A stretch of DNA of 30,392 nucleotides, taken from positions 1 through 30,392 of the forward strand of contig JASFMY010000082.1 in the NCBI GenBank assembly GCA_050117315.1, written 5' to 3'. Positions 1-8,535 of the stretch are shown piece by piece. The DNA is from JANQIV01 sp050117315. GTDB taxonomy: Bacteria > Bacteroidota > Ignavibacteria > Ignavibacteriales > Melioribacteraceae. A model generated the notes under the pieces. It saw only the letters and a list, made by a program, of their open reading frames with translations, searched no databases and had not been told where the DNA came from. How positions within the stretch are numbered: the stretch's first letter is position 1; every line of letters starts with the position of its first letter. The translations under genes were made by a program, and so were the position numbers.

Positions 1-103
1 GAATTCTTCTTGCTGCTTCTTTACTGTATTTGCCTTCTAATACATCTTGGACTACTTGCCTTTTGAACTGCTCGCTGTAATGTTGTGATTTTTCTTTTTT
101 CAT
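1..103 (-). CDS. IS3-type transposase OrfA, N-terminal part
   Basis: Starting from an ATG at 103-101 on the minus strand, 34 codons are visible before the edge. The peptide begins MKKEKSQHYSEQFKRQVV and continues VQDVLEGKYSKEAARRI. The pattern Y-S-x-x-F-K-x-x-V-V, then K-Y-S-x-x-x-A-A-R-R, is the first helix and the start of the helix-turn-helix of IS3-type OrfA (HTH_8 transposase family), which binds the IS ends. It is cut only by the window boundary, so its integrity is unknown. No other family fits this N-terminus as well. Confidence 0.75.
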   Translation of the reverse strand, partial: MKKEKSQHYSEQFKRQVVQDVLEGKYSKEAARRI

Positions 104-119
104 TTTTTGTCCTGTTTTT

Positions 120-140
120 GGTTGACTCTTTTAGTCAACC
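120..140. repeat. Perfect 8-bp inverted repeat at the IS end
   Basis: GGTTGACT (120-127) and AGTCAACC (133-140) form a perfect stem with a 5-base loop. It lies just upstream of the transposase start and inside the probable IS terminus. It may be part of the transposase-binding end or a small terminator that insulates the element from read-in; the sequence does not decide between them. Confidence 0.6.
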
Positions 141-169
141 TATTTCAGGACTATACATTTCTTAATAGA

Positions 170-265
170 CATTTCGATCCCGATGTTTTTTATCGGGAGA
201 GAAATCTTTGAAATCTAATTGAAAGATTTCCCGCCAAAAAGATACGCCAAAGGCGCACAGGCTCA
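170..265. repeat. Dispersed palindromic repeat, family A, copy 1 (degenerate)
   Basis: This stretch has ATTTCGATCC, then GAGAAATCTTTGAAATC, then GAAAGATTTCCCGCC. The same order of motifs recurs near 3768-3900 and 6659-6819. The paired GAAATCTTT and AAAGATTTC motifs can fold back on each other. This copy lacks the terminal inverted repeats of the 6659 copy. With the palindrome at 279-308 it fills the non-coding gap between the IS and the ROCO gene. Confidence 0.7.
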
Positions 266-278
266 TCCTCCCTCAAAT

Positions 279-308
279 GTAGCGCAGATTGTTAACAATC
301 TGCGTTAC
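279..308. repeat. 30-bp near-perfect palindrome
   Basis: The core CAGATTGTTAACAATCTG (284-301) is a perfect 18-bp palindrome; the outer arms GTAGCG and CGTTAC extend it to 30 bp with a single mismatched pair. It sits downstream of the ROCO gene's end. It could act as a bidirectional transcription barrier or be a member of a small repeat family. A shorter palindrome of similar style (GCGATTTG-A-CAAATCGC) is at 6834-6850. Confidence 0.7.
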
Positions 309-2649
309 GGGTATACATACATAAATAATAGTTTTTGAGACAGTCTCATTGCTTGCCCGCCGTCCTTTTTAGGCGGGGTTCCCGATAGCCGGTAAAATAG
401 TTATTACGAATCTTTTTTAATTACTGTTATTATCTGCTCGCTTAGGTTTTTTGCATACTTGTTGATTAATCTATTGCTCTTTTTGTCAACATCCGCTAAC
501 TCTTCAAATGGTAATATTTTATCACGCCATTCATTATCAAACTCGTATTCGCTGCCGTAGGTTTTAAAGAACTGAAGCCCGCAGAGTTCTTCAAATTTTT
601 GAAAAGCACAGTCTCTTACTAATACAGGGATTATTTTATACCCGCTTTCTTTTTTTCTTTTTAAGAATTCGGCAAGTTCATTTTGCAGGATGAATTTTGA
701 ATTTAAAAACCTTGCGCTTACAAGCAATAAAGCAGCATCGGAGTTTTCTATGGCTGTGCTGATTTTTTCTTCCCAGTTTTCACCCAAATCAATTTCAGAA
801 TCCGTCCATATTTCTACCAGGCTCTTTGAATAAGCCGCAAGCTGATCCTCAAGTTCGGATTTAAAAATTTTCATCAAATCTCTTTCTTTACTAGCGTACG
901 ATAAAAATATTTTTGTATTCATTGTTTCACTTTTCTTTTTGTAATGCTCTTTTATTTCTTCACCTTTTTTTTGAATTTCTTCCCTGCCTGCAATGCCTTC
1001 CAATAATTTTCTTATTTCAAATTCAACGGGTTCATCCTTTTTTATATCCCAATTCTCATAAATAGTCCTTCCTTTTTTCTCCATTTTTAAAAGCACATCC
1101 CGTTTTACACAATGTTTGCCGTCATCGGTCAAAGGTATTTTTAAATCGCACACAACATCAAAACCGGAATTTATTGAATCAATGTAATAACGGATTACCG
1201 AGAGGTATTCCCTTTTCTGCTTGAACTCGCCGGTAACAATAATGCTTATTTGGCAGCCGGAAACGCTCACATAAGCATCACCATTAATGCACGCTTTGCA
1301 TTTCATAATAACCCCGCTTCGCCAGGCTTTTTCAATATCAATATTCATTTCAACAAGAAACCGGGGAAAAATAGACGGGGGCAGATATTTATAATCATAT
1401 ATAAGTCTTAATTTTTCATCCGGTCCGGCAAATTGTGCGGTTATCCCCGACGGGGTTTCTTTATCCAGCAAATCCGGGATTAGTATTTTTTGTTTATTGT
1501 CGTAAAAATAGCACAGCTTAAATAAGTTCATTATTTCGGCAAGGTACAAACATTCCGCCGGGCTGTAAATAATTTCCGCCTTGTTCCTGTGTTTGCTTTT
1601 ATCAACCTCTTCATTCACAATTTTATCCATGTCGTTTACATCTACAATTCCTTTTTGCCGCGCCGCAGTATTCGAAGTAATAATATTATAAACGCCGTTT
1701 GTTACCCACAGCGGGTCAAGCACGTAATATTCGGCGAGGTTTATTTCATCAAAGTGCAGCACAATTCCCAGGTCGTGCAGAAATTGGATAGCTCTTTTTT
1801 GTTTCCCGGGTTCTTCCAGTTTATGCTTTTTACAAATTTTTATGAAATCATTATGCGACAGTTTATATTCCCTGCCGGTTATTTCCTGCAGCTCTGTTTT
1901 TATATCCAGCCATCTTTCGTCAATTTCCGTTTTAAATAATTCCGCCTGCGGTATAAATTCTTCAAGAATATTTTTTAACCGTTCAATATTTTCGCCGGAC
2001 TTGCATGATACATTCAAATACCTTGCAACCTGCTTAAATTCATCCTGCAGCGCGGGCGTATCAATGCCGAATGCAGGGTTTAAATCTATTTTATTTCCTA
2101 TAATTATTACAGGCGACCCGCCGCCGAATGTTTTAATATGTTCAAGCCATTTGCGCACTTCTTTATCCGGGCTGCTGTCCCTTCTCGCTTCAAGCACGAG
2201 CAGGTAAATACAGCGTTTTGTTAAAAAGAACTGGTGGGTGGCTTTCATGATTTCCTGCCCGCCGAAATCCCAGAAATATGCTTTTATGCCGTGCAGTTTT
2301 TTTTGAGTCTTAAACGTAACCAGTTTTTTAAAATCAAAATTTTCAATTACAATACCGTCGGTCTGCGCCTGTTCTTCATCAAAAAAATTCTCCTTCAGTT
2401 TTTTAATAACCGAGGTTTTCCCGGCTTTTGCTTCCCCGATTAATATTATTTTTATTTCATTTAATAATCGTCTTTCTGCTTTGTACCAATCTTTTATTGC
2501 CTCGTTACCCTGTTTAACAATTTCTGCGGGCGGTTTTTTAATTGGGTTTTTGTAAAGATTTATGCAGCCTCTTGCCCATTCGTCTTCTATTTCAACTTTT
2601 AAATTAAAATCCGCCAGCCACTTCGGGATTTCTTTTATTTTATTGTAAC

Positions 2650-3265
2650 TTAAATCCAGCGAAGTAAGGGATTTCAATTCTTTTAAGAACGAGATATCAG
2701 TGATTTCATTGTTCCTCAAATACAACGAAGTAAGGAATTTCAATTCCTTTAAGAAAGAAATATTTGTTATTTCATTGGAGCCTAAATCCAGTGAAGTAAG
2801 AAATTTCAGTTCTTTTAAAAAGGAGATATCTGTTATTTGATTGTTCCTTAAATCCAGCGAAGAAAGGAATTTTAGTTCTTTTAAGAAAAAAATATCCGTT
2901 ATTTGATTATAACTTAAATCCAGCGAAGAAAGTGATTTCAGTTCTTTTAAGAAAGAGTAATCTGTTATTTGATTGTTACTTAAATTCAGTAAAGAAAGTG
3001 ATCTCAGTTCTTTTAAGAAAGAGATATCTCTTATGTGGTTGTTCCTCAAATCTAGTGAAGAAAGTGATTTCAGTTCTTTTAAGAAAGAGTAATCTGTTAT
3101 TTGATTGTTACTTAAATTCAGTAAAGAAAGTGATCTCAGTTCTTTTAAAAAAGAGATATCAGTTATTTGGTTATTGCTTAAATCCAGCGAAGAAAGAGAT
3201 ATCAGTTATTTGGTTATTGCTTAAATCCAGCGAAGAAAGAGATTTCAGTTCTTTTAAGAAACTAT
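2650..3265 (-). repeat. LRR-coding DNA repeat array, 66-bp units, with a 43-bp frame-breaking unit
   Basis: About ten tandem units encode xFLKELKxLxxLxLxxNxITD. All are 66 bp except one of 43 bp, so that segment 3198-3240 directly repeats 3155-3197. The missing 23 bp correspond to the stretch that in a normal unit lies between two copies of AAGAAAGAGAT, so a deletion between those 11-bp repeats explains the scar. Bases 2925-3016 and 3057-3148 are identical over 92 bp at a 132-bp offset, showing a recent two-unit duplication. Such arrays gain and lose units readily. Confidence 0.85.
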
Positions 3266-3575
3266 AATCGCCCGGCCCGAATTTACGCAGGCTAATAAAT
3301 TTTATTTCATTTAAAAAATCAATTTTTATGCATGCCTTTTCCAGTAAAAAAACCGGGCAGTAGTCAAGCGAAAGCCCGGTAACAAAACCGTTTTCATCAA
3401 GGCAGTAGTTCCTGGCTCCCTTATACGGGAACTGGGGGCTTTCCCGTTCTCTTAAAGAATAAGAAAAAGGATTAACCGTAAAAAAGTCTTTGGCTTTTAC
3501 CTGTTTTTGTTCAACTCTTTTTAATTCAAAACCAAAAATTTCTTCAATCTTTTTAATAATTTCTAAATCTGCCAT
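3171..3575 (-). CDS. N-terminal fragment of the ROCO protein (134 aa as it stands)
   Basis: This is what would be translated from the ROCO start as the sequence stands. It reads MADLEIIKKIEEIFGFELKR and ends ...LDLSNNQITDISFFAGFKQ at a TAA at 3173-3171, 22 bases after the frame is lost. The N-terminal region has a helical start and a strand-rich segment with NYCLDENGFVTGLSLDYC, which resembles the capping segment ahead of bacterial LRR arrays. A ribosome site (AAAGGTG) precedes the ATG. Whether this short product is made or stable is unknown. Confidence 0.7.
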   Translation of the reverse strand: MADLEIIKKIEEIFGFELKRVEQKQVKAKDFFTVNPFSYSLRERESPQFPYKGARNYCLDENGFVTGLSLDYCPVFLLEKACIKIDFLNEIKFISLRKFGPGDYSFLKELKSLSSLDLSNNQITDISFFAGFKQ

Positions 3576-3767
3576 ACTGCTGCACCTTTTTTTAAATTAA
3601 GGAAGATTTTACGGCAAAATACCAAAACCAATTTGGTTTGTGTATACATAATCCGGGGTAAAGCTCTGCAAAAGACACCGCGCTTCCACTAAGTAATCTA
3701 TTTAATTTATTAATATCCGAAAAGAGGGTAAATGTTATTATTAAAGTTGCTGTAAAGTAAAAAGCCG

Positions 3768-3900
3768 GTCATTTCGAACCCGTTTTGTGGGTGAGAAATC
3801 TTTCTTTTCTCCAGTTTATAAGATTTCTCACCCCCAGCAAACTACGCCGGGGATTTCGAAATGACAAAACGTTTAAATATCTAATTTTGCAGAAACTCTA
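3768..3900. repeat. Dispersed palindromic repeat, family A, copy 2
   Basis: GTCATTTCGAACCC and GGTGAGAAATCTTT are answered by AAGATTTCTCACCC and GGATTTCGAAATGAC, so the core (3769-3865) is a long imperfect inverted repeat. Its right end continues into CGTTTAAATATCTAATTTTGCAG and GAAACTCTA, the same terminal sequence seen at both ends of the 6659-6819 element. The left terminal repeat is not recognisable. It is one of two repeats in the 789-bp gap between the ROCO and DPP IV genes; the rest of that gap shows no gene. Confidence 0.8.
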
Positions 3901-4150
3901 TTATACCTATACAAACTCAAGTTAAATTTATTTTATTATTTTGTTTTAGTCAAACACTAACGGCTGTTTTTGTTAAATAACTACTTCCCCTCAACAATCA
4001 TAAATCTCCAAATAATCTAAGCTGAAATTCAAGTGAAGCAGGATGTAGGAGATAGAATATAGGAGATAGTAAATAGAATTTGGTTTTGTAATTGTAAGTA
4101 TATAGAATGGATTCAGGCACTTCATTGCCCGGTGTAAAGACCGGGTTCTT

Positions 4151-4236
4151 TCATAATTATCTTACTCATAATCATAATCTTCTTTTTGAGTAAGAGTATG
4201 ATTAAGATTAGGATTAAGAAGTTGTGATTAAGATTT
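4151..4236. repeat. Dispersed TTAATC-rich inverted repeat, family B, copy 1
   Basis: CTTACTCATAATCATAATCTTCTT is followed by GAGTAAGAGTATGATTAAGATTAGGATTAAGAAG. The halves are imperfect inverted repeats built from TAATCnTAATC-like units. Related copies lie at 17345-17420 and 24456-24532, always between genes. It can form a long AT-rich hairpin and could act as a transcription end or mRNA stabiliser; the function is not shown. Confidence 0.75.
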
Positions 4237-4364
4237 TTGAATATGAATAATAACTTTCATTTCCCCAACAGCTTTTTCATAATCAAGTTTTGATAGACTA
4301 TCCGGCAAAATTAAAAATCTTTCTAAAAAATATTTTTATATTTACATACCTCAAATTAACCGGG

Positions 4365-6614
4365 ATGAACATGAAATACTTACTCCGCATTATAACAGTT
4401 ATAATTTTAGTTTCATCATCTATAAGCTCACAGGAAAAAAATTACCAATTAACTTTAGAACAAATATTTAAAGACCCTGAATTTAGAGTCGGCAGATTCA
4501 TTCCCGGCAGGTGGCTTGAAGGCGGGAAGGGATATACTACTATTGAAAATTCCGAAGAAACGCCCGGCGGCAAAGATATAGTTTATTACGACAGCGAAAG
4601 CGGGGACAGGAAAATATTAATCCCGGCTTCAAAACTTTTGGATAAGAATTCAGCCCCCATGGATATTGACGGTTATGACTGGTCGGCGGATAAAACCAAA
4701 CTGCTGCTCTTCACAAATACCAAAAGAGTATGGCGGATAAATACTCGCGGCGATTACTACGTGCTGGACCTTGAAACCAATAAATTACGGCAGCTCGGTA
4801 TTGACCGCCCGGAATCGTCTTTAATGTTTGCAAAGTTTTCTCCCGACGGCAAAAGGGTTGGCTACGTAAGCAAGAACAATATTTACGTTGAAGAGATTGA
4901 AACCGGGAACGTAACTCAAATAACAACCGACGGTTCTGTAACTATTATTAACGGCACATTCGATTGGGTTTATGAAGAAGAACTTAAAGCAAGGGACGGT
5001 TTCAGATGGAGCCCGGACGGAAGCAAAATAGCTTATTGGCAAATTGATGCCGAAGGGATCGGTGAATTTCTAATGATTAACAATACCGATTCAATTTATT
5101 CATACACTATCCCGGTTCAGTACCCGAAAGTAGGAACACAAAATTCCGCCGCAAGGGTAGGCGTTGTTTCGTCAAACGGCGGTGAAACAACCTGGATGAA
5201 AATTCCCGGCGATCCGAGGAATAATTATATAGCAAGAATGGAATGGGCTGAGAATAACGATGAAATAGTTGTGCAGCATTTAAACAGGTATCAAAACAAA
5301 CTTGATATTTTATTGTGCAATGTTAAAACCGGCGAATCCGGGTTAATTCTATCTGAAACCGACGAAGCATGGGTTGATGTAAAGGATGATTTCAAATGGT
5401 TTAATAACGGTAACAATTTTTCATGGGTCAGCGAACGGGACGGGTGGCGGCATTTATATCTTGTTTCAAGAGACGGCAAGGAAATGAAATTGTTAACTCC
5501 CGGCGAATACGATGTTATTTCCGTGGAAAACATAAACGATAAAGACGGGTGGATTTATTTTATTGCTTCGCCCGATGATAATGCAGCCCGCTATTTATAC
5601 CGTGTACCTTTTGACGGGAGCGGCAAGCTGGAACGCATTACACCGGCGGATGAAATAGGAACCCACAGTTATGAAGTTTCTCCTTCAAACAAATATGCTT
5701 TTAGAACGTTTTCAAATTTTAATACACCTGATTACACCGATATAGTTGAGCTGCCGGAACACAGGGTAATAAGAACGCTTTTTAAAAACGAAGAAGTAAC
5801 TCAAAAAGTGCACAGTATAGAAGTTTCCGGTGTTGAATTTTTTAAAGTAGAAACTGAAAACAATATTATACTGGACGGCTGGATAATGAAGCCGTATAAC
5901 TTTGACGAAACGAAAAAGTACCCGGTAATATTTTTTGTTTATAGTGAACCGGCCGGCCAAACAGTTAAAAACATGTATAGATCGTCGCGTTATTTATATC
6001 ATTGTTACTTAGCACAATTGGGTTATGTAATTGTAAGTATTGACAGCCGTGGTACCCCCGTCCCGCGCGGAAGAGACTGGCGGAAAAGTGTTTATAAAAA
6101 GATCGGCATTATTGCTCCGCTTGACCAGGCTAACGGCGCAAAAGCAGTGTTCGAGAAATTTCCTTTTATAGATGAAAACAGGGTCGGCATCTGGGGATGG
6201 AGCGGCGGCGGTTCAATGACTTTGAATATGTTGTTCCGCTACCCGGAAATTTATCATACGGGCATTTCCGTTGCACCTGTTACAAATCAAAAATTGTACG
6301 ATACGATTTACCAGGAAAGATACATGGGACTACTCGATGAAAATGAGGAAGGTTATTACGAAGGTTCGCCCGTTAATTATGCTTATAAACTTGAAGGCAA
6401 CCTGCTGCTTATTCACGGTACGGGCGATGATAATGTGCATTACCAAAACTCGGAGTTACTTATAAACGAATTAATAAAACATAACAAACAATTCAGCTTT
6501 ATGCCTTACCCTAACCGCTCGCATAGTATTTACGAAGGTAAAGGTACTTCTTTGCACCTGTTTACTTTGATGAGCAATTATTTTTTGGATAATTTGGAAC
6601 CGGGCGGAAAGTAG
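4365..6614 (+). CDS. Secreted dipeptidyl peptidase IV (peptidase S9B)
   Basis: A 749-residue serine exopeptidase that should remove X-Pro or X-Ala dipeptides from peptide N-termini outside the cytoplasm. The start is taken at ATG 4365 (4371 also possible), because a signal peptide begins there (MNMKYLLRIITVIILVSSS, then ISSQ); the open frame reaches back to a TTG at 4290 that would put a charged extension before it. An eight-bladed propeller region precedes the C-terminal alpha/beta hydrolase domain. Family hallmarks are all present: the N-terminus-binding double-Glu motif DWVYEEE (200-206), nucleophile S613 in GWSGGG, Asp688 in GTGDDNVH and His720 in NRSHSI. S9B enzymes usually have Tyr after the nucleophile (GWSYGG); here it is Gly. 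The length is normal. A decayed copy of its 3' end is at 8408-8535. Confidence 0.95.
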   Translation: MNMKYLLRIITVIILVSSSISSQEKNYQLTLEQIFKDPEFRVGRFIPGRWLEGGKGYTTIENSEETPGGKDIVYYDSESGDRKILIPASKLLDKNSAPMDIDGYDWSADKTKLLLFTNTKRVWRINTRGDYYVLDLETNKLRQLGIDRPESSLMFAKFSPDGKRVGYVSKNNIYVEEIETGNVTQITTDGSVTIINGTFDWVYEEELKARDGFRWSPDGSKIAYWQIDAEGIGEFLMINNTDSIYSYTIPVQYPKVGTQNSAARVGVVSSNGGETTWMKIPGDPRNNYIARMEWAENNDEIVVQHLNRYQNKLDILLCNVKTGESGLILSETDEAWVDVKDDFKWFNNGNNFSWVSERDGWRHLYLVSRDGKEMKLLTPGEYDVISVENINDKDGWIYFIASPDDNAARYLYRVPFDGSGKLERITPADEIGTHSYEVSPSNKYAFRTFSNFNTPDYTDIVELPEHRVIRTLFKNEEVTQKVHSIEVSGVEFFKVETENNIILDGWIMKPYNFDETKKYPVIFFVYSEPAGQTVKNMYRSSRYLYHCYLAQLGYVIVSIDSRGTPVPRGRDWRKSVYKKIGIIAPLDQANGAKAVFEKFPFIDENRVGIWGWSGGGSMTLNMLFRYPEIYHTGISVAPVTNQKLYDTIYQERYMGLLDENEEGYYEGSPVNYAYKLEGNLLLIHGTGDDNVHYQNSELLINELIKHNKQFSFMPYPNRSHSIYEGKGTSLHLFTLMSNYFLDNLEPGGK

Positions 6615-6658
6615 TAGAGTTTATATCCGGCAATTTTGTTTTTAGAGGTAGAAGATAA

Positions 6659-6819
6659 TAGAGTTTCTGCAAAATAAAATATCTAAACATTTTGTCGTTT
6701 CGACCGGAGGGAGAAATCTTTAAAATCATCTTCTAATTGAAAGATTTCCCGCCAAAAAGACGGCGGACAGGCTCACCCAAAAAACGGGTTCGACAGACTT
6801 TTATTTTGCAGAAACTCTA
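6659..6819. mobile_element. MITE-like element with perfect 21-bp terminal inverted repeats (family A, copy 3)
   Basis: The 161-bp element begins TAGAGTTTCTGCAAAATAAA (6659) and ends with the exact reverse complement of its first 21 bases (6799-6819). It has no reading frame of use. The interior has GTCGTTTCGACC, GAGAAATCTTT and AAAGATTTC, the family A core. The ends start and finish with TA, which would fit a TA target duplication, but the empty site is not available. It follows the DPP IV gene by 44 bp and could also terminate its transcript. Confidence 0.8.
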
Positions 6820-6833
6820 ATATAAATAGTATG

Positions 6834-6850
6834 GCGATTTGACAAATCGC
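6834..6850. repeat. Short perfect palindrome
   Basis: GCGATTTG and CAAATCGC flank a single central A. It lies just beyond the MITE-like element in the 480-bp gap before the acyltransferase gene. The rest of that gap shows no convincing gene. Confidence 0.55.
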
Positions 6851-7094
6851 TCTACACAATATTTATCCTATTCTCCATTCTGTCATTTGATTTTAGCTTC
6901 TTTTATGCTCCAAATATATCTTAAACAAAAGAACTAAAGCAAAAGATAACCAAAGGTAATAAGTGAAAAATAGATGCTTAATATTTAGTTAAATGCTTTT
7001 TAAATGAATACAACCTTAACCTCTTTCATGTTGCTTCTTTTTCAAAGAATGAGCTAACTTATCTTTGATAATTCACATTAGTAATGAGCTATAT

Positions 7095-8201
7095 ATGATA
7101 GTTGAGAAACCCGGACGTTTAATGTCTCTTGATGTATTCCGCGGGGCTACAATAGCAGGTATGATTTTGGTTAACAATCCCGGCAATGCTGATGTTGTTT
7201 TCCCCGAACTTGCACATTCGCAATGGAACGGCTGTACCTTTGCCGATTTTATTTTTCCTCTCTTTTTATTCATTATGGGAGTTGCAATTACGTTAGCGCT
7301 GTCAAAACGAAAAGAGCGAGGAGATAACCAAGGTAAACTGCTTTTACAAATATTTAAAAGGTCGGTTATAATTTTTATACTCGGGTTAATACTGGGTATC
7401 TTTCCAAAATTTGATTTCGGCAATATTGTTTTTACAGGAGTACTGAAAAAAATAGCTATTGTTTACTTTTTTGCTTCTCTTATTTTTCTTAAAACAAATA
7501 TCAAAACGCAGGCAATAATAACCGGCTCTATTTTATTAATCTACTGGGGATTTTTGGCTTTGATTCCATTACCCGGTATAGGCAGTGAACCAGTTACGCT
7601 TCTCGGCGAGCAGTTTAATAAGTTGTTAATGTCCGGGCAGGTATCGCATGGTTTTATGGAATCTCTCTGGTTCATTAATACGCTTACAAGTGTGTGCTCT
7701 GCTTTGCTGGGTGTGTTGACAGGGCATTTGATGAAGTCGGGTAAAGATGAAATTACAAAGACTCTTTATATGTTTGTTGTGGGAAACATATTATTGTTAG
7801 CCGGTTATTTGTGGGACTGGTGGTTCCCGATAAATAGGTATTTCTGGAGCAGTTCATACGTGCTTTATACCGGCGGGTTTGCGTTAAACTTTTTTGCACT
7901 TTGTTACTGGCTTATTGACATAAAGAAATATAAAAAATGGTCTTTCCCGTTTTTGGTTTTCGGTATGAATGCTATAACATTCTATTTCTTTGCAGTTATT
8001 GTTAGGCGTTACTTGAAATTCATAACAGTGAGCGATGTAGCGGGTAATATCGTCAATCTCCGGACATATCTTTTTGAAAGTATATTTCTCCCGTTTTTCG
8101 ATCCGAGTAATGCATCATTAATCTGGAGTCTCAGCTATTTGGTCGTCTGGTTTTTCCTGATGTGGATACTGTATGCAAAAAAGATATTTATAAAGGTTTA
8201 G
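7095..8201 (+). CDS. Multi-TM acyltransferase, HGSNAT/NagX-like (DUF5009 type)
   Basis: A 368-residue membrane protein with about ten hydrophobic helices. The N-terminal motif RLMSLDVFRGATIAGMILVN and the following HSQWNGCTFADFIFPLFLFI with an MG are the signatures of the heparan-alpha-glucosaminide N-acetyltransferase-like family, which moves acetyl groups across the membrane onto sugars; the His in AHSQWNG may correspond to the acetyl-carrying His of that family. The start is set at ATG 7095, just before this motif; a TTG at 7065 would add ten residues without a better ribosome site. The acceptor substrate cannot be told from sequence. It stands alone between repeats, though a sulfotransferase lies 570 bp downstream. 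Confidence 0.85.
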   Translation: MIVEKPGRLMSLDVFRGATIAGMILVNNPGNADVVFPELAHSQWNGCTFADFIFPLFLFIMGVAITLALSKRKERGDNQGKLLLQIFKRSVIIFILGLILGIFPKFDFGNIVFTGVLKKIAIVYFFASLIFLKTNIKTQAIITGSILLIYWGFLALIPLPGIGSEPVTLLGEQFNKLLMSGQVSHGFMESLWFINTLTSVCSALLGVLTGHLMKSGKDEITKTLYMFVVGNILLLAGYLWDWWFPINRYFWSSSYVLYTGGFALNFFALCYWLIDIKKYKKWSFPFLVFGMNAITFYFFAVIVRRYLKFITVSDVAGNIVNLRTYLFESIFLPFFDPSNASLIWSLSYLVVWFFLMWILYAKKIFIKV

Positions 8202-8407
8202 CGGTTCCAATCTTTGTAAAGTTGTTATCGACGTTGCGGATAATTTACCATAGAGTACTTCTTTTTTAGCTTTAAACGTAGTGACGTGTCATATTTATGA
8301 TGTCGTTTACAGAAATGACAATCTTGGAGTTTATGATACTTTATTGCTGACATAACAGCAGTTGCTACGACTAACGTGAAAATATATTACGTCATACACA
8401 TCATCAT

Positions 8408-8535
8408 AAACAATTCAGTTTTATGCTTTATCTCAAGCGTATCCAAAATATCCATAGGTGTGAAGGCGAATCTTTGTATTGGCTTACTTTGATGCATAAT
8501 TATTTCCTTGATAATTTATAACCGGGCGGAAAGTA
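8408..8535 (+). pseudogene. Relic of a DPP IV gene 3' end
   Basis: These 128 bases align without gaps to 6486-6613, the end of the intact DPP IV gene, at roughly 70% identity by hand count. The edges match best: AAACAATTCAG at the left, TTTGATAATTT-like and CCGGGCGGAAAGTA at the right. In frame it reads KQFSFMLYLKRIQ ... TLMHNYFLDNL and then stops at TAA 8516-8518. The catalytic His codon of the parent has become CAA (Gln). No upstream part of a peptidase is recognisable in 8202-8407, so it is a stub. The remaining sequence of the 570-bp gap shows no gene. Confidence 0.8.

Larger units (their letters stand above)
1..157 (-). mobile_element. End of an IS3-type insertion sequence (truncated by window edge)
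   Basis: The first bases hold the start of a transposase reading leftwards, followed outward by a hairpin and a probable IS terminus. Read on the minus strand, the outer end begins TGTATAGTCCTGAAATAGG and then runs into a TTGACT/AGTCAA palindrome. IS3-family elements normally begin with TG, and this kind of terminus is what I associate with that family. The inner boundary lies outside the window. The exact outer end (position 157) is inferred from the TG terminus, without a visible target duplication. Confidence 0.6.
404..3575 (-). pseudogene. LRR-Roc-COR-TIR (ROCO family) protein, frameshifted in the LRR array
   Basis: One gene split into two frames. The 5' part (3575-3171) encodes a ~110-residue N-terminal region and the first LRR. 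The 3' part is open from about 3205 to 404 and is labelled by residue below counting from the TTG at 3049. It encodes 22-residue LRRs (to ~140), a linker with NPIKKPPAEIVKQGNEAI, a Roc GTPase with P-loop GEAKAGKTS (205-213), switch DFGGQE (261-266) and NKID (319-322), then a COR region, and a C-terminal TIR domain (710-881) starting TKIFLSYAS. The likely TIR catalytic Glu is E791 in NELAEF. Adding 23 bp at the LRR scar (near 3191-3201) gives exactly 1065 codons, i.e. 1064 residues. Start ATG 3575 has AAAGGTG eight bases upstream. Roco proteins are dimeric G-proteins; TIR domains commonly hydrolyse NAD+. An immune or defence role is inference. It may be off-phase rather than dead. Confidence 0.85.

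Noticed and set aside
2650..3265. Tandem repeats that might be taken for a CRISPR array
   Set aside because: The repeats are contiguous 66-bp protein-coding units without unique spacers, and they encode LRRs in frame.
2932..3267. Plus-strand open frame rich in VISVLLRKS repeats
   Set aside because: It is antisense to the LRR array and its periodicity comes from the 66-bp repeats; no ribosome site or independent support.
4290..4364. 25-residue N-terminal extension of DPP IV from TTG 4290
   Set aside because: The signal peptide begins at ATG 4365 and the extension would put charged and hydrophobic sequence ahead of it.
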